DNA from: Heligmosomoides polygyrus polygyrus
Lineage: Eukaryota > Nematoda > Chromadorea > Rhabditida > Heligmosomidae
Length of the DNA stretch: 64,000 nucleotides
Direction: 5' to 3'
Assembly (NCBI GenBank): GCA_947396885.1
Contig: OX377206.1
Coordinates: 3,499,634 to 3,563,633, forward strand
Shown here: one piece after another, positions 52,173-62,415 of the stretch
Layout: the number at the start of each line of letters is the position of its first letter
Position numbering within the stretch: position 1 is the stretch's first letter
The notes under the pieces: model-generated
The model's input: only the letters and a program-made list of their open reading frames with translations
Told to the model about the DNA's origin: nothing
The model's database searches: none
Made by a program: the position numbers and the translations under genes

Positions 52173-53465
52173 GCTTGGTTGGCGGCTTGAGTGAGACTCG
52201 AACCAGGGGTTGGCGGAATTCCTCATTTCTCTTTTCTGATTTTCTGGCCATTTTGGGCGATTTTTTCTGTTTTCTGGGAAAATCGCCAAAATTAGTCGGA
52301 AAATAGGTGATATTCTGGCATAGAGAAATTGTTATAGGTATCCGACCGTCAGAATTTAATCTGTACCATACCATCGTAACCTCTGCAGCAAAAAATGTCT
52401 CTACGCTATTCTAAATTCGAAAGGAGCAGTTTGTACGATACCTCTCAGAAGTTGTGCCATGCACTCGCAGTGTGCACTACCACAGAATTCTTCCATAGTA
52501 GATTTCACGTCCCGTTTCTCTTCCAGATGATTGCTGTTGCCAGCAATTCGATTTAAAGATTGTAGAAAACAAAAAAGTTTTGTTTGCGCGTGGTTTGGCA
52601 CAAATAAACGGCATGCCAAAAACAATGTAGAGTAGGGAATATAAATATCCTCCCTAAGGTAAACAGCATTTACACTATCAATTAAGGAAAATTGTTACGA
52701 CCTAGACGAGTGCCCGGTGTGATCTCTTCTTTTCATTCAGGATTGCTGCCTTACAGCACGATAAGAAAATATTTATTTTATGATTTTAACTTCAGAAATC
52801 AAAATTTCGTAAATTTTAGGTGCGCCACTTATTTATTTTCAAAAAAGAGAGGATCTGCTTTAATCACAAATCCTTTCAATTTTATTTGAGAGGTGTTCAG
52901 TTTGATTTAAGAATTATCAAGCTTGCGTCGGTAAGGGCCCAGTTTAACATAAAAAGATATGAAAATGTTTGTTTGGTAGAATCAAATCTGTACAAACAAC
53001 AATATCAAGCTTTTCTGTTTTCTGACAATTTTATTGCCTTTTTTTCAATTTTCAAAATTTCCGCCCATGCCTGATCCGAACCAACGACCTCAATTCAGGA
53101 AGCGTGTGACAGCCGGCGCCTCCTGCCACTGCGCTACTGCGTGCTCAGTTGGTTCTTTTTGGCCATCATCGTTTCTCCCGCTTAGTTGGTTTCTATACTG
53201 GGGACGCAATCTTCTTTTCCATACAGAAGATATTGCATTGCGAACGTAATCAAAAATATTAGAAATGTATGAAAGGATGAAATAAAAAAATGTTGAAAAA
53301 GAAGTAGTGATAGCTGGAGAAGATCCGCTTTCACTTTCTACACAGCCAGGTCGATCTAGAAGGGCAGGGTTCGCAACCTACTTCCGAGATGTGATAACCC
53401 AACGGGATTGTGGGTTTGCCTAGCAGTTATTGAAGTGTCTCGATTGCTTCCAACAGACAGAATGG
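52173..53465. mobile_element. 1.3-kb insertion of unknown class in duplication copy 2
   Basis: Copy 1 reads GATTTGGCTTGAACACAGTT without interruption (about 19906-19925). In copy 2, GATTTGCTTG and AGCACAGTTCTAGCC are 1.3 kb apart. Inside: an antisense tRNA box B-like GAGACTCGAACC at 52193, AT-rich sequence with no long gene, and a SINE head at 53065-53150. No inverted ends or clear target duplication found, so it could also be a deletion in copy 1. Confidence 0.5.
53065..53150 (-). repeat. tRNA-derived SINE head, copy 4
   Basis: On the minus strand AGTAGCGCAGTGGCAGGAGG (box A-like) and TCGTTGGTTCGGATCAGG (box B-like) at the spacing of a tRNA. The SINE body does not follow. Confidence 0.6.
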
Positions 53466-53729
53466 TCGGAGCACAGTTCTAGCCATTGCCGCATGTCATA
53501 TGAGTTTCGTAAAGTCTGCTGCTCTTCCAGCTGCCTTCGCGAATCCAATCTGCGTGCAGACTTCGCTGCCAAATCTGAAATGCTTCATTTATTTTTCATT
53601 ATTTACCGAATCAACTGGATAGAGGGAGTATTTTGATGTAGTTATTTCCTGCCCCAATCATCCGCCCAGTGCACAGTATATACCTCCTTTCTTGTTTGCA
53701 GTGTGTATGAATCATATATTTTTTTTTCA

Positions 53730-54810
53730 AATTTGAAGCAATATCTCATGATAAGCCCACTATTTAGTTATTTATGATGACCTTAGCGCTGGCTGACTAC
53801 TACTGCCATATTGACTTGTTGCCAAGTGAATGCTACAGTAGCAGCCAACGACGAAAACCCGGTCCTCTTTATATAGAGACGGTGAAACCGGAATTTTTCG
53901 AGAAACTCGAGTCTTCTCAATACCGGGAAAACTGAGGTTTTCTGATGCAACTAACTGAGTATGTTGAAAATGCGATGAAATAATGACCTAGAAAAATTTA
54001 GAAATGTAACAACTCTATCGCTGCTTTACTTTTCATTCAAATTGTGTGAGCTAGCTTTGCGAAAGTTCAAATTTTGTGTGCTATTATCGCAAGAGTTCAA
54101 ATTTCGCGTGCCAGAGATTTTTCTATTTGATTCTAGCTTCGTAAAAAAAAATGAAATTTTGCAGTAGCGGCGTGACATATCTGAATTTTCGCTGCGATAG
54201 GGCGAATGGTTAAAATCTTCGCGCGAAAAATTCGGACTCCGGCGCGTGAAATTCGGAATCTTGGCGAAGACAGCGCGAAAATTTTGAATTTTGGCGCGCA
54301 AACTTCGAATTCGAAATCTCCCACATTTTGAATTCTGGCGCCGAAGCTTTGAATTCTAGTGCGCCAAATCCTAAGAAGAGATAGAAGTGCAAAGAGGTCG
54401 CATCGAAGGGGTGAGGGCGTGTACGGTCGATTCTAGGAATAGTTGTAATTGGCTGGGGTACTTGCGCCTCCTTTTGCAGGCGCAATTGACGACTAGCGGC
54501 CATGGGTGTTCGATATCGCTGAATCGCATATGTGGCTGCTGGAAAATGAAGGCTGATCTGAAGATGTACTAACGCTGTTGCTGCTTTACTTTTCATTAAA
54601 ATTTTCATGAATAGCTTCGCAAGAGTTCAATCTACGCGCGATGGAGAGTTAACGCGCTACGCTCTCAAACAATTTGAAATTCAGCAATAGCGGCGTGTTA
54701 TATCTAACTTTTCGCTAGAACAGTACGAGGGTTATGAATACCAGCGGAGAAGAATTGAATTCCGGCGCGCGAATTTTCAATTCCAACGTGCGAACGCCGA
54801 ACACGTGCGA
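53730..54810 (-). repeat. Repeat family A, copy 8 (truncated, minus)
   Basis: Module at 53768-53900 (GGTGAAACCGGAATTTTTCG), then the GCGCGC zone with an eroded satellite-like unit at 54270-54330 and a second zone to 54810 matching 31550-31900 in inverse orientation (AGTTGTAATTGGCTGGGGTA; GAGGTCGCATCGAAGGGGTG). Confidence 0.6.
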
Positions 54811-54814
54811 TGTT

Positions 54815-55078
54815 GGCGCAAAAATCATTAAACTCTAGCGCGTAAAATTTGAATTCTCCTGAACCACTGCGAAAAGTTTAAATACTTGCGCGCGGTATTC
54901 AAATTCTTGCAACGCTAGTGTTAGATTGATACTTCGATAGGCTTCGTCAAGGTGTGTTTGTAAGCGATCGTGGCCATACATTAAGGAGACAAAGGTTTCT
55001 CGGTGGTTTTCGAGCATGTATAGAAATGTAGGGATCAAAAATACGTATTTTTGAATTCGTAACAAGCAGGTGGCGAGC
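54815..55078 (+). repeat. Repeat family F copy
   Basis: Matches 25950-26245 nearly throughout. No gene. Confidence 0.6.
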
Positions 55079-55189
55079 AGCGATCATTACTAATACCAGT
55101 CTGACTTGTTTTGAAATGATTCACAGAGAATAAGGCTTGCATTAATTTTTCCACTGAGAATAAGAAAAAGGAATAAAGCTAAAGTAAAG

Positions 55190-55345
55190 CTACTCAAATC
55201 CTTTTCAGAGTGCGCCACCCATTTTACCTATAGAGGGCAGCTTGAATGCGTACTGAGCCTATGAAATGGCTTGAGGTGCCCAGCCCATGAACAATTCAAT
55301 ACTTTCTCCGTTTTGACAGCGCTGGTACCAATTTGCTGAGGCGAG
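55190..55345 (-). repeat. SINE body without head
   Basis: GAGTGCGCCACCCATTTTAC, TTGAATGCGTACTGAGCCTA, CTTGAGGTGCCCAGCC and CGCTGGTACCAATTTGCTGA run parallel to the SINE body at 11220-11360 and 9890-10040. Confidence 0.45.
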
Positions 55346-55484
55346 AAATCAGAATCAAGATCCAGCATTTGGGTGTATACAACAGCAGGCGCCTATTTTG
55401 TCATCAAAAATTAGGAAACTCGCGTTTTAGAGGTTACCTTCTCAGTACTGTCTCATTTTTCTTACGCATGATGAAGTATATTTA

Positions 55485-56908
55485 CCAGGGAAGGGGGCGT
55501 AGGTCTGAACGGGGGAAACGAATAGCACTGCGAGAATCTCCACCCTTCATAGCAGCGCACCGTCAGCACTTGCTCACGTGCATGCGTGCGCGCGCTGTTG
55601 TATGGGACGCTGCGAAAGGCTCTGCTGCGAGTCGGTGGCTCAGCAGGGAGCGGGACTGCTCCGCAGGTGCTAGGTCAGGTGTTCGACTTTCGTGCTATGC
55701 AGTATTTTTGCATTTTTCATGATTGCCGCCTTCTTTACCAATTTGCTTCCTACACATCTCCTTTGGTGGATTACCAATGGGTGGCTTTACTATTCAGTGG
55801 AACAAAGGTTTATTCTCACGATTTTATAGTAGAACCCACAATAGTGGTACATGCATAGTATATATACACAATTTCAGTAGGCGTAGCCATGATATGGCGA
55901 CATTCTGGCCGCCCAGTCGGTATCATCAGAGTAAACCTGAAAGACGGTGCCGCACTCGAGCACCACGGGAGATTACATTCATGAGTGCCTACTTGCGGTA
56001 TTGCTAGGTTATGCCTGTGGATGATGTTCAATGGTTCTTATCTTATATTGCCTACCTAAGCATCTTAAGTCTTATCATTCAAGGCAAGATGTCCTATATT
56101 ATTATAATAGACCAATACATAACATATGTAGATGTAAAGCCTGGTTGGGTATTCACAACATCTCCTACATATTTATTTCACTATACATTGTCAAACAAGG
56201 ATCAGATTCGTACTCAATGCGAAGTTTGGACAAGAACGGTTACCATGACCTTATCATTAATTCACATTAACCTACTGTAATTTAACATACTCCAGGGTAA
56301 TACGGAAAACGGATGTCAGATTCGTGATCACCATCCCTAATAACCCCCCTGGGAGAAGTTTGGGCGAAATCGGTGATTATGACCTCGACAGCCCTAGTCA
56401 CCCGTATCTGCTGTAAGGTCAATGTTCAACGTTCGCTGAAAAACACAAAACAATGTATAATTCAGAAACTTAGAAAAGTGAGTGAAGCACAGCTCACAGC
56501 AAACCCTTATTTGTCAATTTAGAGTGAAATAAATGTGTAGGAGATGTGTAGTAAGAAGAAGAAGTAAGCTGACTTCGAATGCCATAAGGCACGACCTTCA
56601 CTACTTTCACGACTCCAGAGGTCGAGGAAAGGTCGAAAAAATTTTCCACCCAAACCTCGCCCAAGGGGGTTGTTTGGGGTGCTGATCACGAATCTGACAT
56701 CCGTTTTTCAAATTTCGGCCGATTACGGTAGGTTATGGTGGGTACGAGTGACGGTGTAATACTGTACCCCCAATTTCGAGGGCCCGTAGCTCTTTGGGTT
56801 CAAAAACTCAGCAAGAACGAAACACGTTTTTCTACTATACAAAGGGTGGAGATTCTCACAGTACTATCCATTTGCCCCATTCAGACCTACGCCTGAGATC
56901 CTTCCCTG
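55485..56908. mobile_element. Inverted-repeat element with TTA target duplication (family G relative)
   Basis: Ends CCAGGGAAGGGGGCGTAGGT (55485) and, inverted, ACCTACGCCTGAGATCCTTC-CCTGG (to 56908). Similarity extends about 70 bp to AGAATCTCCACCC. TTA flanks both sides, which would suit a PIF/Harbinger-type element. The left part contains a tRNA-like segment, GTGGCTCAGCAGGGAGCGGG ... GGTGTTCGACTT (55642-55695). A further MITE sits inside. No transposase seen. Confidence 0.7.
56269..56734. mobile_element. Nested MITE with two inverted blocks
   Basis: The outer pair AACCTACTGTAAT / ATTACGGTAGGTT and an inner perfect 25-bp pair (56306-56330 and 56683-56707, containing CGGATGTCAGATTCG) define it. 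It lies inside the 55485-56908 element. Confidence 0.7.
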
Positions 56909-56912
56909 GTTA

Positions 56913-58127
56913 GTCCACTCACAAGCTACACTGTTATGCTTCAGAGGACGTCAAGAGCCTTGTGCTGCGTACATAGGGCTGCAGCCGGAAGGATTCGAAC
57001 TTGACAGAGATATTGCGCTACGAACTCGCCTGCGCGTGGATTTGCGAGTAGTCGCCCCACTCGACTGATAGGTTCGATTCTATATGCATTGTTCACAGCG
57101 TAGTCTAAAGTCCCCCTGGAGTACAGCAATGCCTGAGTAAGGCGGCCGAAAATTTGTGATAAAACTCTACAAACGCTCAGTCTACAAGCTGTCACGCCCA
57201 CTCGATTGATAGCTTCGATTCTGTGTGCATTGTGCACGGCGCACTCTCGTAGCATTTCTAGAATGAAAGAGCACTGGCAACGTACACCATGCTTGAGATA
57301 CTCCAAAAGCACGCATGTCCTGTGGAATACGCTGCTCTAATCACAAAGGCATGCCCCAGCCACTTTTTGGGCCAGCCACGGCGAAAATATGGATGCTCTG
57401 TACGTGTTATGTTATTGTAATGTCATACCTGTTTGTGTAGAACTCGAAGAGGCGAATCGAACGGTGCCAACCTTTCTCAAAAAATCCAAAACTGAAAGAG
57501 TCATGAGCATGCGAGGGTTTGCGACGGGAAAGTTCCGTCGCAAACCGTCGCATGCTCATAACTCCTTTAGTTTTACGTTTTTTTGAAAAAAGGTTGACAC
57601 TATGACATTACAATAACATAACATGTACAGAGCATCCATATTTTCGCCGTGGGTGGCCCAAAAAGTGGCCGGAGCATGCCTTTGCGATTAGAGCAGCGTA
57701 TTCCACAGCTCATGCATGCTTTTGGAGTATCTCAAACATGTTGTACGTTGCCTGTGCTCTGTCATTCTAGAAAGGTCCCTTGAGTGCGCCGTGAAGAATG
57801 CATACAGAATCGAACCTTTGAATCGAGTGGGCGTGACGGCTTGTAGTCTGAACGTTTGCGGAGTTTTATCAGAAATTTTCGGCCACCTTACTCAGGAATT
57901 GCTGCACTCTGTCCCAGGGAGACTTTAGACTACGCTGTGAACAATGCATATAGAATCGAACCTATCAATCGAGTGGGGCGACTACTCGCAAATTCACGCG
58001 CGGGCGAGTTCGTAGCGCAATATCTCTGCCAAGTTTGAATCAATCCGGGTGCAACCCTATGTAGGCAGCTCAAGGCTCTTGACGTGCACTGAAGCACAAC
58101 GGTTTAGCTCGTGAGTGGACTAAGTTA
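56913..58127. repeat. 1.2-kb palindrome of foldback-family arms
   Basis: Left arm 56913-57530 and right arm 57545-58127 are inverted copies around GCGACGGGAAAGTTCCGTCGC (about 57525-57545). Both contain GCATGCTCAT, ATATTTTCGCCGTGGGTGGC-type and GAACCTATCAATCGAGTGGG-type words also found in the arms of 17621-18645. The left arm has about 45 extra bases near 57430-57475. ORFs (123 codons minus, 70 plus) mirror each other and are not genes. Confidence 0.85.
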
Positions 58128-58840
58128 CAGCGTTGCGAAAATGCAGGGTAGCCTGGTGTGACGCATTTTTCCGATTTCAGTGTACCACTGCGGGAAGACG
58201 CGGCGAGCTAATGCCCCTAAAGTGCGTGAGCGGGCAGAACACTAAAGGCACATTACGATGTTGTGCTGATACCTACCCAGCTGCCTAAACTGCCTTAGCC
58301 CCATCTGCTGTTTTAGAGCGGCGGACGGGAGTGGTAAAGCTTCTTCGGGTCTTACTCGCCCACTTTGCATTCTCGACACTCTCAATGCAACCATTCAGTT
58401 CAGCTCGAAGAGCTCTATCGAACGGTATCAATTTAGACCAACTCCAGAAAAATCGATTTTTTGACAATTGCCGGAGGACGAGGCTGCTCGAAGCCGCGGT
58501 ATTTTCGAAAGTGGCCGAATTTCCTCGTCCAAAGTCATCTAGAGGTTGTCAGCTGCGCTGATTACGAATTAGACGTTCATTTTTGAAAATTCCACTGATT
58601 TTGGTGGGATTTTGATTTTCTCCTGGATAACTGAGAATGGTCGGGTCAGGATCACCGATTTTGCTCAAACTTCATATAGGGGCGGGGCTTATTCGGGGTG
58701 CCGAACACGATGTGTCCGCTTGGACGATTACGGCAGGAGACCACCCATAACGATAACTGAGGGTGATCGGTGATCCTGACCCGACCACCCTCAAACGGGA
58801 AGTGACCTAGGTTTCGAAATATTCTTGAGTATTTCGCATT
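58128..58840. other. No gene; one strong inverted pair
   Basis: GGTCGGGTCAGGATCACCGA (58635 on) pairs with TCGGTGATCCTGACCCGACC (to 58789), 21 bp perfect and about 110 bp apart; probably a small MITE. 58140-58600 is moderately GC-rich with no recognisable content. Confidence 0.5.
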
Positions 58841-59277
58841 TCCCAGTAAGGGAGGATAGAAGCGCAGTGGACATGCGCTCGCCCACTCGATTGATAGCTT
58901 CCATTCTGTGTGCTTTGTGCACCGCATTACTCTCGGAGCATTACTGGCATGACAGAGCACTGGAAGCGTACACCATGCTTGAGATACTCCGAAAGCACGC
59001 ATGTCCTGGAGAATAAGCTGCTCTAATCGCAAAAGCATGGTCCAGTCACTTTTTGGGCAACCAACGGGGAAATATGGATGTTCTGTGCGTGTTGTTATTG
59101 TCATTCATACATGTTTGTGTAGAACTCGAACGGAAAAGAGACGAAAGAGACGAATCGAACGGTGCCAACCATTTCTCAAGAAAAACCTGAAACTGAAGGA
59201 GTTATGAGCATGCGACGGTTTGCGACGATATTTTCCCGTCGCAAACCAGTCGTGATCATGCGAAGTGACCGGTATTG
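58840..59277. repeat. Third foldback arm
   Basis: Same direction as 56913-57530, running to the family terminus GGTATTG (59271-59277) followed by TA. Its opposite arm is missing here. Confidence 0.7.
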
Positions 59278-59283
59278 TACGCC

Positions 59284-59700
59284 GAGAGCTCTGAGCTCTA
59301 CGAAAGGAAATGGCAAGATTTACACAAGTGAGAGAAGGCCTCCGGAGTTCCGAGCTTTCGGAGATCAGAGACGCTGTCACATGTGGCATGTCGTCGAAAA
59401 TTAGGTGGACCGGGCATGTAATGCGCTTCGTGGATTCCGCCAGATGTTATCAGAAAACCAGGTCGCCGACCAATGTGTTGGTAGGACTTCTTCGTGGAAG
59501 CCATGAACGAACGATATGACGCTGTTCGTCTCTCGGGCGAGAAGGATCTATTGGAGCACTCTGGCACGCGAAAGTAATGAATGGAGGAGAAACTGGGTCT
59601 TCTGGTGAGATTAGCTGAAAATTTGAACGATGCGGTGACAAACACCAGGGGAACAGAGCTTGCTTCGATTCGATTTTATATGCTGAACCTTTCCTATTCC
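59284..59700 (+). pseudogene. RTE-type LINE tail fragment
   Basis: The plus reading gives MARFTQVREGLRSSELSEIR, KIRWTGHVMRFVDSAR and, in other frames, NERYDAVRLSGEKDLLEHSG. It directly abuts the foldback end at 59278. Same family as 7442-7960. Confidence 0.7.
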
Positions 59701-59739
59701 TCATTCCTTATTTCCTCTTCAATAATTGCGCATCTTCAA

Positions 59740-60345
59740 GACATCGTGCTGCGCTGAAAAGGTTTTGATGAAGTTAACCATTGTCCCGCCTGTGTATGTG
59801 CTTCAAAATCTTCCGGTGAATCACCAGTTATAAATTAGATACTAAAGCACGTGCTTCCGAATTTATTTATTTACTTATACATCCATAAGGATGCGCCAAC
59901 AGTGATCGTAATAGGGCCGCGAAAACACTGCCCAGAAAACAAAAATCGAAAAAACTCGGAACTCAACTTTCAATTAGCGAAAAACGCTAAAAAGAAGGCT
60001 ATCGAGAGGATTTAGGAGAAGGCCCACCATCTATGAATCTTCGCTGTAAAGGGAGAAAATTACCCGGGGAAGGGTAGGACAGCCAATTGAAATTGAGAAA
60101 ATTGTTGAAAAAAAGAGATTTCTGAATTTATTGAAGCTCATTGAGACTGCAGGTGTTACCATTTATTCTTTTAATGATGCGAACGCAGTAATATGTAGAT
60201 CCCCACGGGGACATTGCGAAGAATCTCTCGAACTACATGAGCAGCGCTGGTGGGGTAATAGCGAAGATTAGCTGAAGGAAGCGAGAGGTGCGGGTTCGAC
60301 TCCCCCATGGATGAGAGCCTCCCTTTCCACCCTTTAATATATTTA
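59740..60345 (+). repeat. Repeat family H with tRNA-like box
   Basis: Inverse of 24080-24425; its right part includes GGGGTAATAGCGAAGATTAG and GTGCGGGTTCGACTCCCCCA (box B). The tRNA-like segment (about 60248-60315) lacks a complete cloverleaf, so it is taken as part of the repeat. Confidence 0.6.
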
Positions 60346-60359
60346 TTTGACGTCGAAAA

Positions 60360-62390
60360 TGTTTATTTTTCACATCTCAGCAGCATATATCGTGAAAATG
60401 CTTGATGAATCAACATTCCGAAGTTGAACACTTCTCAAAAAATTCCCGTTTCACTGCCTCCATAATACTAGTGGAGGCGGTCGTCATCGGCTGCAACTGC
60501 GTCGCTTACTTGGAATCAAGTAGTCGACCAAGTTGGCAGTCGGCAAAGGCAAAAAGCGTTGATTGTAAGGTATTCCATCCATATTTAGTCAAAAATAATT
60601 ATTATATACATAAGGCATCACAACAACCCGAGTTCGTGAAGGCTGTGTCCCGAACAAGCGCGTTAGCTGTTGGAGCCGTCATTGATTCTCCCCACACTTT
60701 TTGGCTGAAATGCAGTGAATAGGCCCACTCTAAAGATCAGAAAATCGGCAATTTTCTTGTTGATGCATGTAAAGATTGCGCCGTGTTCTGGATCGCTATA
60801 CTACAATGCCCACCTAATTGACTGCAGAGTTGCTGCCTACCAGCAGTGCAGAATTGCTACCTTTTCTGAGTTTCTCCTGACCCTCTGGTCTGGTTACAAA
60901 TGAGTGACTGAAATGCCGTACCAAACGTAGTCCGTCCGTCTGTGCATCCACCCTTCCCCACAACCCCTGTTGATCACATCTTGATCATCATTATCGATCT
61001 TCGGTAAGAGTAATCCATCTGAGTTGGGAATCGCATGATTATGATGGGCAAAAAACGGGCTCCACTACAGTTACTAGCATCGACCGGCTACTTACTATCG
61101 ATCGATCCTATCGATTCTTGTCTGGAGTAGCAGTTTGATCATTGCGCGACTTTGATTACCGATCGACGGACTTCAGAGCGAGTAAACAACTTTGGTTGAG
61201 AAAATATCGATGAAAGTAATCTGTTTTTGCCTAGATATAGCCGCTTAATGTGGTGTGGTGCATATAACGGCTAATGAGCTGGCTTCACAGGGAGTAAACG
61301 ACGCCTATACTATGGGGAGGATATGGATTACTATGAATCTCTTGGTCAAAAACCCAGCCAGAAGGTCTGCAACTTATGTACCTTAAAACGCCATGACCTT
61401 GCGTAGTTGAGCAGGGCAGAATGGAAAAGGACTTCATTATTTAGTTTTATGTTACTTTTTGTATGCAACTTCTGTATGTATATTCACATTCAGTTGTATA
61501 CATGAGATGATATAGCCTTGCTGAGTGCATGGCGCAATCTGTTTCCATGGATACCAATCCATTTTGATTTTCTGTGCTACGATTTCAAGACTAGAAGTTT
61601 CCCGCAATTAGGCGCAAAACGATTTTGTACGCATTCGCAAAGTACAAGCATTTTGAGGCCTGCCCGTCTGTAAGTGCTCACCGTTGCATTGTGTATGGAT
61701 CATATTTTCCTCAAATTTGAAGCAGTATCTCATGATAAGCCCACTATCTATTTATTTGTGACCTTAGCGCTGGTTGACTACTACTGCCTTATTAACTTGC
61801 TGCCTAGTTAAGAGCACTGTAGTGGCCGACGACGAAAACCCGGTCTGGGTTACATACAGAAGGTGGTGAAACCGGAACTTTTCGAGGAATTCGAGGCCTT
61901 TTAAGATTGGAAAATTCGGCTTTATTGGTGCAAATTGTCATTTATGTTGTAAATGCGATTACGCAATGACATAGCCATATCTGGAAGTGTACTAACTCCA
62001 TAGATGCTTTACTTTTCATTAAAATTTCGTGAACAAATTTCGCAAGACTTGAGATTTCGAGTACTATTATCGCAAAAGTTCAACTTTTGAGCACTAACCT
62101 CTCAAAAAGTTTGAAATTCTGCGACAATGGCGTGCCATATCTGGATCCTCACGAGAATAGTGAAGGATTAAAATTTTAGAGCGAAAAGTTCTAACTTCGG
62201 CGCGTGAAAGTCGAAATCTTGGCGAAAACAGCGGGAAAATTTTGAATCTTGGCGCGCGAACTTCGAATTCGAAGTCTCCCGCACTAGCGTGAAAATTTTG
62301 AATTCTGACGCCGATGCTTTGAAATCTAACGCGCCAAATCCTAAGAGGAGATAGAAGGGCAATGAGGGGCTGCGGGGCATTATGTTCGAA
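60360..62390 (-). repeat. Repeat family A, copy 9 (minus, near complete)
   Basis: Inverse of copy 3 from end module (60418-60540; AATTCCCGTTTCACTGCCTC) through body to module (61755-61885) and GCGC zone (62000-62340, with an eroded satellite-like unit). The 106-codon ORF at 60402 mirrors 24002-23769 and is not a gene. Confidence 0.65.
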
Positions 62391-62415
62391 TGCTCGCCGC
62401 GGACACGTGTAAGAT

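Larger units (their letters stand above)
41007..54320 (+). repeat. Segmental duplication, copy 2
   Basis: Colinear with 14283-20690 but 13.3 kb long because of the BEL/Pao insertion (42459-50320) and a 1.3-kb block (52173-53465). It lacks the three insertions of copy 1, and both copies end in a truncated minus-oriented family A end. Confidence 0.85.

Noticed and set aside
60248..60315. tRNA gene with box B GGTTCGACTCC
   Set aside because: No complete cloverleaf; repeated in inverse at 24085-24165 as part of a repeat family.
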